Source: Azospirillum soli | GTDB lineage: Bacteria > Pseudomonadota > Alphaproteobacteria > Azospirillales > Azospirillaceae | NCBI RefSeq assembly: GCF_017876165.1 | Contig: NZ_JAGINQ010000008.1 | Location: 1 to 64,000 of the forward strand | DNA length: 64,000 nucleotides | Direction: 5' to 3' | Part shown: in pieces, positions 9,370 through 17,297 of the stretch | Layout of the letters: each line of letters begins with the position of its first letter | Position numbering within the stretch: the first letter of the stretch is position 1 | Notes under the pieces: generated by a model | What the model was told of the DNA's origin: nothing | Database searches by the model: none | What the model saw: the letters and a program-made list of their open reading frames with translations, nothing else | Position numbers and translations under genes: made by a program

Positions 9370-9799
9370 GACGAACAGGGCGCAGGCCATCGCCGAGGCG
9401 GTCGGGCGGGGCATGTACGAGCGCGACCATTGCGCCATCGCCCATGGGATCGAGCTGGTGGAGATCGCGCCGGGCTATGCCCGCATGACCATGACCGTGC
9501 GCAAGGACATGGTGAACGGCCACGACATCTGTCACGGCGGCATGACCTTCACGCTGGCCGACACGGCCTTCGCTTACGCCTGCAACGCCGGCAACGAAGT
9601 CACGGTGGCCGCCGCCTGCAACATCGTGTTCCCGGCCCCGGCGAAGCTGGGCGACGTGCTGACGGCGGAATGCCGCGAGGTGCACAAGCGCGGCCGGGCC
9701 GGCGTCTATGACACAACTGTGACCAACCAGGAGGGCGCCGTCATCGGCATCTTCCGTGGCCAGTCCATGCGCATCCAGGGCGAGGTTGTGAGCCTCTAA
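9362..9799 (+). CDS. paaI: PaaI, hydroxyphenylacetyl-CoA thioesterase
   Basis: A 145-residue hotdog-fold thioesterase with the PaaI motif [19 protein letters not shown], in which the Asn, His, Asp and Thr are the known active-site positions. PaaI hydrolyses hydroxyphenylacetyl-CoA and other dead-end CoA esters, releasing CoA. The ATG at 9362 lies inside the end of paaH with GGGGAGGAACC just upstream. Its presence beside an MhaA-like hydroxylase is notable, because the free hydroxyphenylacetate it releases would be a substrate for the homogentisate branch. Confidence 0.93.
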   Translation: MTETNRAQAIAEAVGRGMYERDHCAIAHGIELVEIAPGYARMTMTVRKDMVNGHDICHGGMTFTLADTAFAYACNAGNEVTVAAACNIVFPAPAKLGDVLTAECREVHKRGRAGVYDTTVTNQEGAVIGIFRGQSMRIQGEVVSL

Positions 9800-9821
9800 T
9801 AAGAAGATCGGGGGGAGTGAG

Positions 9822-11030
9822 ATGACCGAAGCCTACCTCTGCGACGCGGTTCGCACGCCGTTCGGGCGCTATGGCGGGGGGCTCGCGCCGGTGCGGGCGG
9901 ACGATCTGGCCGCCGTGCCGATCAAGGCCTTGATGGAGCGCAACGCAGGCGTGGATTGGGCCGCCGTGGACGACGTGATCCTCGGCTGCGCCAATCAGGC
10001 CGGCGAGGACAACCGCAACGTCGCGCGCATGGCCGCGCTGCTGGCGGGGCTGCCGGTGGAGGTGCCGGGGACGACCGTGAACCGGCTGTGCGGGTCGGGG
10101 CTGGACGCGCTGGGCATGGCGGCGCGCGCCGTCAAGGCCGGCGAGGCGGACCTGATCATCGCGGGCGGGGTGGAAAGCATGACCCGCGCGCCCTTCGTGA
10201 TGGGCAAGGCCGACAGCGCCTTTTCCCGCGAGGCGCAGACGTTCGACACGACCATCGGCTGGCGCTTCGTGAACCCGAAGATGAAGGCGGCCTACGGGAT
10301 CGATTCGATGCCGGAGACGGCGGAGAACGTCGCGGCCGATTACGACGTCAACCGGGCGGATCAGGACGCCTTCGCGTTGCGCAGCCAGCAGCGGGCGGCG
10401 CGGGCGCAGGAATCCGGGCGGCTGGCGCAAGAGATCGTGCCGGTGCTGATCCCGCAGAGGAAGGGCGATCCGAAGGTCATCGACAAGGATGAACACCTGC
10501 GCCCCGACACGACGCTGGAGGCTCTGGCGAAGCTGGGGACGCCGTTCAAGAAGGAAGGCGGGTCGGTGACCGCAGGCAACGCCTCGGGCGTCAATGACGG
10601 GGCGGGGGCGCTGCTGGTGGCGTCGGAGGCGGCGGTTCGGAAATACGGGCTGACACCGCGCGCGCGGGTCACCGGGCTCGCCACGGCGGGCGTGCCGCCG
10701 CGCGTCATGGGCATCGGACCGGCCCCGGCGACGCGGAAGCTTCTGGAACGGCTGGGGCTGCCCATCGGCGACGTCGATGTCGTCGAGCTGAACGAGGCCT
10801 TCGCGGCGCAGGCGCTGGCGGTGCTGCGGATGCTCGGCCTGCCGGACGACGCGGAGCATGTGAATCCCAACGGCGGGGCCATCGCGCTCGGCCACCCGCT
10901 GGGGGCGTCGGGCGCCCGGCTGGCCGGAACGGCCCTGGTCGAATTGGAGGCTCGCAAGGCGCGCCGCGCGCTCTGTACCATGTGCATCGGGGTGGGGCAG
11001 GGCATCGCGTTGATGCTGGAGCGCGACTGA
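9822..11030 (+). CDS. paaJ: PaaJ/PcaF, 3-oxoadipyl-CoA thiolase
   Basis: A 402-residue thiolase with the acyl-accepting cysteine in [14 protein letters not shown], the active-site His in [16 protein letters not shown] and the second cysteine in [10 protein letters not shown]. It cleaves 3-oxoadipyl-CoA (and probably 2,3-didehydro-3-oxosuberyl-CoA) to acetyl-CoA and succinyl-CoA. Its length and N-terminus ([12 protein letters not shown]) match the PcaF/PaaJ group and differ from ordinary acetoacetyl-CoA thiolases. It follows paaI after 22 bp with a GGGGGGAG ribosome site. In genomes that also degrade protocatechuate the same enzyme can serve the beta-ketoadipate pathway. Confidence 0.92.
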   Translation: MTEAYLCDAVRTPFGRYGGGLAPVRADDLAAVPIKALMERNAGVDWAAVDDVILGCANQAGEDNRNVARMAALLAGLPVEVPGTTVNRLCGSGLDALGMAARAVKAGEADLIIAGGVESMTRAPFVMGKADSAFSREAQTFDTTIGWRFVNPKMKAAYGIDSMPETAENVAADYDVNRADQDAFALRSQQRAARAQESGRLAQEIVPVLIPQRKGDPKVIDKDEHLRPDTTLEALAKLGTPFKKEGGSVTAGNASGVNDGAGALLVASEAAVRKYGLTPRARVTGLATAGVPPRVMGIGPAPATRKLLERLGLPIGDVDVVELNEAFAAQALAVLRMLGLPDDAEHVNPNGGAIALGHPLGASGARLAGTALVELEARKARRALCTMCIGVGQGIALMLERD

Positions 11031-11039
11031 CCGCACACC

Positions 11040-11071
11040 CATATCAATTTGCGGGCATATCAATTTGCGGG
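11040..11071. repeat. Tandem 16-bp direct repeat before paaK
   Basis: CATATCAATTTGCGGG is present twice without spacing, at 11040-11055 and 11056-11071, in the 91-bp gap between paaJ and paaK. It could be a pair of operator half-sites or a recent slippage duplication. Confidence 0.9.
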
Positions 11072-11121
11072 ACCAACAAAACAAAAACCGGTCCGGAACG
11101 CAGCTTCGGGAGAGAAACGCC

Positions 11122-12432
11122 ATGTTGATGCTGAACACGCCGCTGCAGCACGAACTTGACCATTACGAGACGGCCAGCCGGGACGAGATCACGGCCATGC
11201 AGATCTCGCGGCTGAAATGGTCGCTGCAGCACACCTACGCCAACGTCGCGCATTTCCGGGCCAAGTGCCAGAAGAAGGGCGTCACCCCGGCCGACTTCAA
11301 GGAGCTGAAGGACCTGGCGCTGTTTCCCTTCACGGTGAAGGAGGACCTGCGCCAGACCTACCCGTTCGGCCTGTTCGCCGTGCCGATGACGGAGCTGGTG
11401 CGCCTGCACGCCTCCAGCGGCACGACCGGCAAGCCGACGGTGGTCGGCTACACCGACGCCGACATCCACAACTGGGCCGATCTGGTCGCCCGCTCCATCC
11501 GGGCGGCCGGCGGGCGGCGCGGCGACCGGGTGCATGTGTCCTACGGCTACGGGCTGTTCACCGGCGGTCTCGGCGCCCATTACGGGGCGGAGCGGCTGGG
11601 CTGCACCGTCATTCCCATGGGCGGCGGACAGACGGAGCGGCAGGTGCAGCTGATCCGCGACTTCGAGCCCAACATCATCATGGTCACCCCCTCCTACATG
11701 CTGAACATCGCGGAGGAGATGGAACGCCAGGGCATGAAGACGTGGCAGACGGCGTTGCGCGTCGGCATCTTCGGCGCCGAGCCCTGGACCAACGCCATGC
11801 GGGCGGAGATCGAGCAGAAGTTCGGCATCGACGCGGTCGATATTTACGGCCTGTCGGAGATCATGGGGCCGGGCGTCGCCAGCGAGTGCGTGGAGACCAA
11901 GGACGGCCCGGTCATCTGGGAGGATCATTTCTATCCGGAGATCATCAACCCGGAGACGGGCGAGGTTCTGCCGGACGGCGAGTATGGCGAACTGGTCTTC
12001 ACGACGCTGACCAAGGAAGGCCTGCCGATGATCCGCTACCGCACGCGCGACCTGACGCGGCTGCTGCCGCCCACGTCGCGCAGCATGCGGCGCATCGACA
12101 AGATCACCGGCCGGTCGGACGACATGCTCATCATCCGCGGCGTCAACGTCTTCCCGACGCAGATCGAGGAGCTGATCTGCAAGGAACCGATGTTCGCGCC
12201 CCACTATGAGCTGGTCGTGTCGCGCGACGGGCACATGGACAATCTGGCGGTTCGGGTCGAGGCGGAGCCGAGCCACGCCGGCGGCGACCGCAAGGCGTTC
12301 GGCAAGCACTTGCAGCACCGCATCAAGTCACTGATTGGCATCACTACAGCGGTCGAGGTGGTTGATCCCGGCGCGATCGAGCGCTCGCAGGGCAAGGCGA
12401 AGCGCGTGCGGGATCTGCGGCCGAAAGGGTAG
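11122..12432 (+). CDS. paaK: PaaK, phenylacetate-CoA ligase
   Basis: A 436-residue adenylate-forming ligase of the PaaK family (E. coli PaaK has 437). It shows the P-loop LHASSGTTGKPTVVGY, the IFGAEPW and DIYGLSEIMGPG motifs, and the C-terminal lid with GRSDDMLIIRGVNVFP. It activates phenylacetate to phenylacetyl-CoA with ATP in the cytoplasm, the first step of the aerobic hybrid pathway. The ATG at 11122 is chosen for the GGGAGAG site upstream. A GC-rich hairpin separates it from the flavin hydroxylase gene, so it probably ends the paaGHIJK unit or forms its own unit after the tandem repeat. Confidence 0.93.
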   Translation: MLMLNTPLQHELDHYETASRDEITAMQISRLKWSLQHTYANVAHFRAKCQKKGVTPADFKELKDLALFPFTVKEDLRQTYPFGLFAVPMTELVRLHASSGTTGKPTVVGYTDADIHNWADLVARSIRAAGGRRGDRVHVSYGYGLFTGGLGAHYGAERLGCTVIPMGGGQTERQVQLIRDFEPNIIMVTPSYMLNIAEEMERQGMKTWQTALRVGIFGAEPWTNAMRAEIEQKFGIDAVDIYGLSEIMGPGVASECVETKDGPVIWEDHFYPEIINPETGEVLPDGEYGELVFTTLTKEGLPMIRYRTRDLTRLLPPTSRSMRRIDKITGRSDDMLIIRGVNVFPTQIEELICKEPMFAPHYELVVSRDGHMDNLAVRVEAEPSHAGGDRKAFGKHLQHRIKSLIGITTAVEVVDPGAIERSQGKAKRVRDLRPKG

Positions 12433-12440
12433 CACCCAGG

Positions 12441-12480
12441 TGCCCCCTCCTTTCCCGCTCCGCCGGGGAGGGAGGGGGCA
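12441..12480. terminator. GC-rich stem-loop after paaK
   Basis: TGCCCCCTCC at 12441-12450 pairs perfectly with GGAGGGGGCA at 12471-12480, with an inner CCC/GGG. There is no T-run. It belongs to the CCCTCCC palindrome family and separates paaK from the next transcription unit. Confidence 0.65.
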
Positions 12481-12516
12481 ATGGCCCTTCTCAATGCAGG
12501 TCTTTCCGTTTGAAAA

Positions 12517-12545
12517 GTATCATTTGAAACTGTATCATCAGAAAC
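12517..12545. promoter_or_regulatory. Two adjacent MarR-type operator candidates before the flavin hydroxylase
   Basis: GTATCATTTGAAAC (12517-12530) and GTATCATCAGAAAC (12532-12545) match the perfect palindrome GTTTCATATGAAAC of the marR-hmgA gap at 12 and 11 of 14 positions. They lie 15 bp apart, centred about 45 bp upstream of the hydroxylase ATG. They are likely binding sites of the homogentisate-branch MarR regulator. Confidence 0.65.
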
Positions 12546-12574
12546 AAATAAAGAGACTTCGGGGGAAACGCACC

Positions 12575-14233
12575 ATGCACTCGACCTACAGCTACCCGAA
12601 ATTCGCCTACACGCCGTCGGAGGAACAGCGCACCGGGACCGTCAAGCGCCACCCCGTCGTGGTGGTCGGGGCCGGGCCGGTCGGCATGACCGCCGCCATC
12701 GACCTCGCCCAGAAGGGGGTGCCGGTGGTCGTGCTGGACGACGACGACACGGTCAGCATCGGCAGCCGTGCGGTCTGCTACGCCAAGCGGGCGCTGGAGG
12801 TGTGGGACCGGATGGGTTCCGCCCAAAAGATGATCGACAAGGGCGTGATCTGGAAGATCGGCAAGGTCTTCCACGGCGACAGCCAAGTCTACCAGTTCGA
12901 CCTGCTGCCGGAACCGGACCATAAGATCCCGGCCTTTATCAACCTCCAGCAATATTATCTGGAAGAATACCTGATCACCGACGCGAAGAAGACGGAGCGG
13001 GTCGATCTGCGCTGGAAGTCGCGCGTGCTGTCGGTCAAGCAGCAGGACGACCATGTGGTGCTTCAGGTCGAGACCCCGGACGGCGTCTACGCGCTGGAGG
13101 CCGATTGGGTGATCGCCTGCGACGGCGCCAAGTCCTCGATCCGCAAGATGCTGGACCTGGAGTTCGTGGGCGAGGTGTTCCAGGACCGCTTCCTGATCGC
13201 CGACGTGGTGATGAAGGCCGACTTCCCGGCGGAACGCTGGTTCTGGTTCGACCCGCCCTTCCACCAGAAGCAATCCACCCTGCTGCACATGCAGGCGGAC
13301 AACGTCTGGCGCATCGACTTCCAACTGGGCTGGGGCGCCGATCCGGAGGAGGAGAAGAAGCCCGAGCGGGTCATCCCCCGCCTGAAGGCCATGCTGGGCG
13401 AGGACACAGAGTTCGAGCTGGAGTGGGTGTCGGTCTACACCTTCCAGTGCCGGCGCCTGGAGAATTTCCGCAAGGGCCGCGTTTTCTTCGCGGGCGACAG
13501 CGCGCATCAGGTCTCGCCCTTCGGCGCGCGCGGCGCCAACTCCGGCGTGCCGGACGCCGACAATCTGGTGTGGAAGCTGAAGCTGGTGATGGACGGCGTG
13601 GCGCCGGACAGCCTGCTGGACACCTATTCTGACGAGCGCGTCGCGGCGGCGAAGGAGAACCTGCTGAACTCGACGCGGTCCACGGATTTCATCACGCCTA
13701 AGAGCGAGGTCAGCCGGACCTTCCGGGACGCCGTGCTGAATCTGGCGGGCGAGCAGCCCTTCGCGCGGTCGCTGGTGAACTCCGGCCGCCTGTCTACGCC
13801 GACGACCTATGTGGACAGCCGTCTGAACACGCCGGACGGCGACCGGTTCGAGGGCAAGATGGTGCCGGGCGCGCCCGCGACCGACGCTCCGGTGGAGGCG
13901 CAGGGACAGGCCGGCTGGCTGATGGACAAGCTGGGCGGCGGTTTCGTGGCGCTCTACTACGCCGGAGGCGACGCGGTGCCGGCCGAGGTGGCGGAGCGGC
14001 TTGACGGGCTGGCGAAGGGGGCGGTGCCGTTCGCGTGGCACGCCGTCACCAGCCGGCGCCGCGAGGCTCTGCCGAACGAACTGGTGGACGTGAACGGCCG
14101 CTTCGAGGAGCGGTACGACGCCACGCCGGGCACGCTGTACCTGATCCGTCCCGACCAGCATGTGGCCGGGCGCTGGCGGAATTTCGATGCCGACAAGCTG
14201 GCCGGTGCGCTGAACCGCGCTGTCGGTCTGTAA
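12575..14233 (+). CDS. Class A flavin hydroxylase, probable 3-hydroxyphenylacetate 6-hydroxylase (MhaA-like)
   Basis: A 552-residue FAD monooxygenase of the PheA/MhpA/TetX class. The FAD Rossmann motif is VVVGAGPVGMTAAIDLAQKG, the DG motif is ACDGAKSSIRKML, and the GD motif is FFAGDSAHQVSPFGARGAN. A C-terminal thioredoxin-like domain is expected after about 400. The next gene encodes a 64-residue protein, as in the two-component 3-hydroxyphenylacetate hydroxylase MhaAB of Pseudomonas putida, where a flavoprotein and a small coupling protein make homogentisate. The homogentisate genes hmgA, fahA and maiA lie in this window, which supports that substrate. 3-Hydroxybenzoate or 3-(3-hydroxyphenyl)propionate remain alternatives. 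The ATG at 12575 follows CGGGGGAAACGCACC; the longer frame would run into paaK. Confidence 0.8.
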   Translation: MHSTYSYPKFAYTPSEEQRTGTVKRHPVVVVGAGPVGMTAAIDLAQKGVPVVVLDDDDTVSIGSRAVCYAKRALEVWDRMGSAQKMIDKGVIWKIGKVFHGDSQVYQFDLLPEPDHKIPAFINLQQYYLEEYLITDAKKTERVDLRWKSRVLSVKQQDDHVVLQVETPDGVYALEADWVIACDGAKSSIRKMLDLEFVGEVFQDRFLIADVVMKADFPAERWFWFDPPFHQKQSTLLHMQADNVWRIDFQLGWGADPEEEKKPERVIPRLKAMLGEDTEFELEWVSVYTFQCRRLENFRKGRVFFAGDSAHQVSPFGARGANSGVPDADNLVWKLKLVMDGVAPDSLLDTYSDERVAAAKENLLNSTRSTDFITPKSEVSRTFRDAVLNLAGEQPFARSLVNSGRLSTPTTYVDSRLNTPDGDRFEGKMVPGAPATDAPVEAQGQAGWLMDKLGGGFVALYYAGGDAVPAEVAERLDGLAKGAVPFAWHAVTSRRREALPNELVDVNGRFEERYDATPGTLYLIRPDQHVAGRWRNFDADKLAGALNRAVGL

Positions 14234-14257
14234 GAAAATAGTGGGGAGGACATAGTC

Positions 14258-14452
14258 ATGGCCACGCTCGTGACCGAGAACCGGCTTGCGAATCCGGACG
14301 ATTTCTACGAGGCGCTGATCGACACGCATCGCGACCTGAGCGCCGAGCAGAGCAACATGGTCAATGCCAAGCTGGTGCTGCTGCTGGCGAACCACATCGG
14401 CGACATGGAGGTGCTGAAGGAGGCGCTGCGCATCGCCCGCAAGGGGGTGTGA
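14258..14452 (+). CDS. DUF2783 protein, probable small coupling partner of the hydroxylase (MhaB-like)
   Basis: A 64-residue, mostly helical protein (NPDDFYEALIDTHRDLSAEQ, then ANHIGDMEVLKEAL) recognised as DUF2783-like. It starts 24 bp after the flavin hydroxylase with a GGGGAGGA ribosome site. In the MhaAB system the small second component is needed to couple NADH oxidation to substrate hydroxylation; the same role is inferred from position and size. No cofactor-binding motif is visible. Confidence 0.8.
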   Translation: MATLVTENRLANPDDFYEALIDTHRDLSAEQSNMVNAKLVLLLANHIGDMEVLKEALRIARKGV

Positions 14453-14481
14453 AAGCGCCGGCCGGCGGGCCCCCACCCTGA

Positions 14482-14510
14482 CCCTCCCCCATGCTCCGCA
14501 CGGGGGAGGG
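14482..14510. terminator. GC-rich stem-loop after the hydroxylase pair
   Basis: CCCTCCCCC (14482-14490) pairs perfectly with GGGGGAGGG (14502-14510), with an 11-nt loop and no T-run. It probably marks the end of the two-gene hydroxylase operon and belongs to the recurrent palindrome family. Confidence 0.6.
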
Positions 14511-14558
14511 GACTGTGCTACAAAGCCGCCAACGGGCAAACGCACGGGGACGCGCAGG

Positions 14559-16673
14559 ATGTCGGCACGGCCAACGGAACGGATGGTCCATCTTCGGGGC
14601 GGCGGGGTCAGCCTCGCGCTGGGCGTCGAGGACACGGCGCGTCTGCTCTACTGGGGACCGGCCCTGCCCGAGGGCGTGGACGAGGGAGGCTTGCGCGCCT
14701 CCCTTCCCGAATCAGGTATTGACGCGCCGATGTTCCCGCCGCTGCTGCCGGCCTCGGGTTGGGGTTTCTGGGGGCAGCCGGCGCTGTCGGGGCGGCATGA
14801 CGGCGGGGGCTGGGCGCCCCGGCTGCGCGCCATGGGGGTGGAGGCGACGGCCGGCCGGGCGCGGATCGCGCACGAGGCCGAGGACGGGTCGCTCGCCGTC
14901 GTCGTGGACTTGGACCTGGACGCCGGGACGGGCGTGCTGCGCGCCTGCGCCGAGGTAACCAACCGGGCCGCCGAACCCTACCGGCTGGACTGGTGCGCGT
15001 CACTGTGCTTCGCGCTGCCGGCTTTCCTGGACGAGGCGCTGGTCTCCGAGGGCGCCTACATCCGCGAGTTTCAGGAGCGGCGGGTGGCGCTGGGCGCCGG
15101 CGTGCTGCTGCGCGAGAACCGGCGCGGGCGCACGTCCCACGATGCTTTTCCGGGCGTGGTGCTGGGCGAGCGCGGCTTTGGCGCGGAGCGCGGGGCGGTG
15201 TACGGCTTCCACCTGGGCTGGAGCGGCAACCACCGCCTGCTGGTGGAGACCCGCCCGGACGGCACGCGGATCGTGCAGCTGGGCGAGCTGCTGCATCCGG
15301 GCGAGGTCGTGCTGGGTCCGGGGGAGAGCTATCGGACGCCGCCGGCCTACGCGGCGGTGGATGGGGGTGGGCTGAACGGGCTGATGGCGCGCACGCACGC
15401 CCATGTGCGGCAACGCATCCTGCCGCGCCAGCCCCTGCGCACGCGGCCGGTGCATCTGAACATCTGGGAAGCAATCTACTTCGCGCATGAGAAGGGCGCG
15501 CTGCTGGACCTGATCGACCGCGCCGCGAAGGTCGGGGTGGAGCGCTTCGTCATCGACGACGGCTGGTTCCACGGGCGGGTGAACGAGCGCGCGGGGCTGG
15601 GCGACTGGTGGCCGGACGAGGGGAAATATCCGGACGGGCTGGCGCCCATCGCCGAGGCCGTGCGGGCGAAGGGCATGGAGTTCGGCCTGTGGGTCGAGCC
15701 GGAGAACGTCAATCCGAACAGCGAGCTTTACCGCGCGCACCCGGATTGGGTGATGGAATTGCCGCAGGCGACCGACCCGGAGCGGTGGCCGCCGGGGCAG
15801 TGGCGGCAGTTTGTGCTCGACCTCGGGCGGGCGGAGGTGGCGGACTATCTGTTCGACAAGATCGACGCGCTGCTGCGGCCCGGATACATCGGCTACCTGA
15901 AGTGGGACATGAACCGCGACGTCGCCCCGGCGGGTGTCGGCGGCGAGCCGGCCTATGGGCGGCACACGCGGACGCTGTATGGCCTGATCGACCGGCTGCG
16001 GGCCGCCCACCCCGACGTGGAGATCGAGACCTGCGCGTCGGGCGGCGGGCGGGCCGACTGGGGCATTCTGGAGCGGACGGAGCGCGTCTGGGTCAGCGAC
16101 AGCAACGACGCGCACGACCGGCTGTCCATCCAGCGCGGCTTTTCGCTGTTCTTCCCGCCGGAGGTCATGGGCGCGCATGTGGGGCGCGAGCGCTGCACGG
16201 TGACCAGCCGGCGGAACGATCTGGGTTTCCGCGCGGCGGTCGCCCTGTTCGGGCACATGGGCGTCGAATGGGACATCCGCGCGCTGAGCCAGGAGGAACT
16301 GGCGGACCTAGCCGCCTGGATCGCCCTGCACAAGCGGCACCGGGCGCTGCTGCACGGCGGCCGGTCGGTGCGGCTGGATTTGGACGGGGTGGAGGCGACG
16401 GGGCATGGCGTGGTCGCGCCGGACGGCGCCGAGGCGCTGTACCTCGTGGCGCGGCTGGTCACCCGGCCGGCGCCCATCGCGGTGCGGCTGGCCGGGCTGG
16501 ACCCGGAGGGGACGTACGTGGTCCGCGTTCCGGAGCCCGCGCCCGACGGCGCCCTGCCCTGGGGGCGGGAAAGCCCGCCGCTCAGCGGGCGGCTGCTGGG
16601 CTTCTACGGCGTCCGGGTCGGGCTGGGACGGCTGGACACGGCTGTGGTGCTGCACCTGGAACGGGTGGGGTGA
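14559..16673 (+). CDS. Alpha-galactosidase, glycoside hydrolase family 36
   Basis: A 704-residue GH36 enzyme, the usual length of the bacterial group. The nucleophile is D450 in YLKWDMNRD, and the acid/base is D514 in the WVSDSND segment. The upstream DDGWF and LWVEPENVNPNSELYR motifs are also typical. It should hydrolyse terminal alpha-1,6-galactosides such as melibiose or raffinose. No signal peptide is seen, so it acts in the cytoplasm. It has no sugar transporter or regulator next to it and seems out of place within the aromatic region, although its base composition does not differ obviously from that of its neighbours. Confidence 0.9.
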   Translation: MSARPTERMVHLRGGGVSLALGVEDTARLLYWGPALPEGVDEGGLRASLPESGIDAPMFPPLLPASGWGFWGQPALSGRHDGGGWAPRLRAMGVEATAGRARIAHEAEDGSLAVVVDLDLDAGTGVLRACAEVTNRAAEPYRLDWCASLCFALPAFLDEALVSEGAYIREFQERRVALGAGVLLRENRRGRTSHDAFPGVVLGERGFGAERGAVYGFHLGWSGNHRLLVETRPDGTRIVQLGELLHPGEVVLGPGESYRTPPAYAAVDGGGLNGLMARTHAHVRQRILPRQPLRTRPVHLNIWEAIYFAHEKGALLDLIDRAAKVGVERFVIDDGWFHGRVNERAGLGDWWPDEGKYPDGLAPIAEAVRAKGMEFGLWVEPENVNPNSELYRAHPDWVMELPQATDPERWPPGQWRQFVLDLGRAEVADYLFDKIDALLRPGYIGYLKWDMNRDVAPAGVGGEPAYGRHTRTLYGLIDRLRAAHPDVEIETCASGGGRADWGILERTERVWVSDSNDAHDRLSIQRGFSLFFPPEVMGAHVGRERCTVTSRRNDLGFRAAVALFGHMGVEWDIRALSQEELADLAAWIALHKRHRALLHGGRSVRLDLDGVEATGHGVVAPDGAEALYLVARLVTRPAPIAVRLAGLDPEGTYVVRVPEPAPDGALPWGRESPPLSGRLLGFYGVRVGLGRLDTAVVLHLERVG

Positions 16674-16697
16674 ACCCCATTCCTAGGCGGCCCCTTT

Positions 16698-16919
16698 CTA
16701 CGCTGCTTGGACACTGTTGTCCTTGCGGCGGGACAGCTGAAGCTGGCCGTCGTGGCATTTCACGTAGGTGGTCTTGCCGGCCTTCAGATTGTCGCAGATG
16801 GTGACCAGCGCGCGGGGAATCGCCGCGAACTCCTTGGAGCCGCGCGACTGGGTGTTGTAGGCGGCGAGGTGCTTGCGAAGCTCCTCCTTCGACACCGGCT
16901 TTCCGTCGTTTCCGATCAT
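16698..16919 (-). CDS. Small hypothetical protein, 73 residues
   Basis: A basic, soluble 73-residue protein (KEELRKHLAAYNTQSRGSKE, with a single Cys-His pair in VKCHDGQLQLSRRKDN). I do not recognise the family. It is convergent with the alpha-galactosidase gene, leaving 24 bp between stops. It lies in the same orientation as another small gene upstream (16972-17139). Confidence 0.55.
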   Translation of the reverse strand: MIGNDGKPVSKEELRKHLAAYNTQSRGSKEFAAIPRALVTICDNLKAGKTTYVKCHDGQLQLSRRKDNSVQAA

Positions 16920-16971
16920 GGCGTCCCCGTGGATGGTCCTGGAAGGACGCTACGCGGAAGCGGGCCGGGCC

Positions 16972-17139
16972 TCAACCGTCCTTCTTATCGGCGTCCTTCT
17001 GGTCGGGCGGGGTGGGGCCGTCGCCGGTCCAGTCGTCGGTGATGTATTTTTGGGCTTCGCTGATCTTCTCGATGTCTTCGCGGTTGGGCGGCTTCGGTAC
17101 CTTTGCCTGTCCGTTCTCGGGGTTGCGGTCCTGGTTCAT
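16972..17139 (-). CDS. Small acidic/lysine-rich hypothetical protein, 55 residues
   Basis: A 55-codon frame starting at an ATG preceded by GGAGCGGAGGATCC, a strong ribosome site. The product is hydrophilic (PPNREDIEKISEAQKYITDD in the middle, Asp/Lys-rich C-terminus) with no membrane segment or cysteine. The frame is short, but the ribosome site and codon use support it. Function unknown; it may be co-transcribed with the 73-residue gene downstream. Confidence 0.55.
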   Translation of the reverse strand: MNQDRNPENGQAKVPKPPNREDIEKISEAQKYITDDWTGDGPTPPDQKDADKKDG

Positions 17140-17297
17140 GGATCCTCCGCTCCTGGTAGGAGTGATCTGGACGGCGCGGCGGCACCGGCAATACCCCCTT
17201 ATGACCGCCGGCCGCTTGACAGATTGTTCGGCGCCGCCGGATGATTCGAATCTCAGACCGAGAACTTCGAAGAAAATCGGCAGGGAGACCGGAGACC

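Noticed and set aside
7759..9438. Long minus-strand frame (559 residues) opposite paaH
   Set aside because: Composition typical of the antisense of a GC-rich gene (His, Arg, Gln, Pro rich), no motif, and paaH on the other strand is certain.
12491..14635. 714-residue minus-strand frame opposite the flavin hydroxylase
   Set aside because: Shadow of a strongly supported gene; no domain or ribosome site.
14559..16673. Alpha-galactosidase as part of a horizontally acquired island
   Set aside because: It is out of functional context, but no integrase, tRNA, flanking repeat or clear composition change supports transfer.
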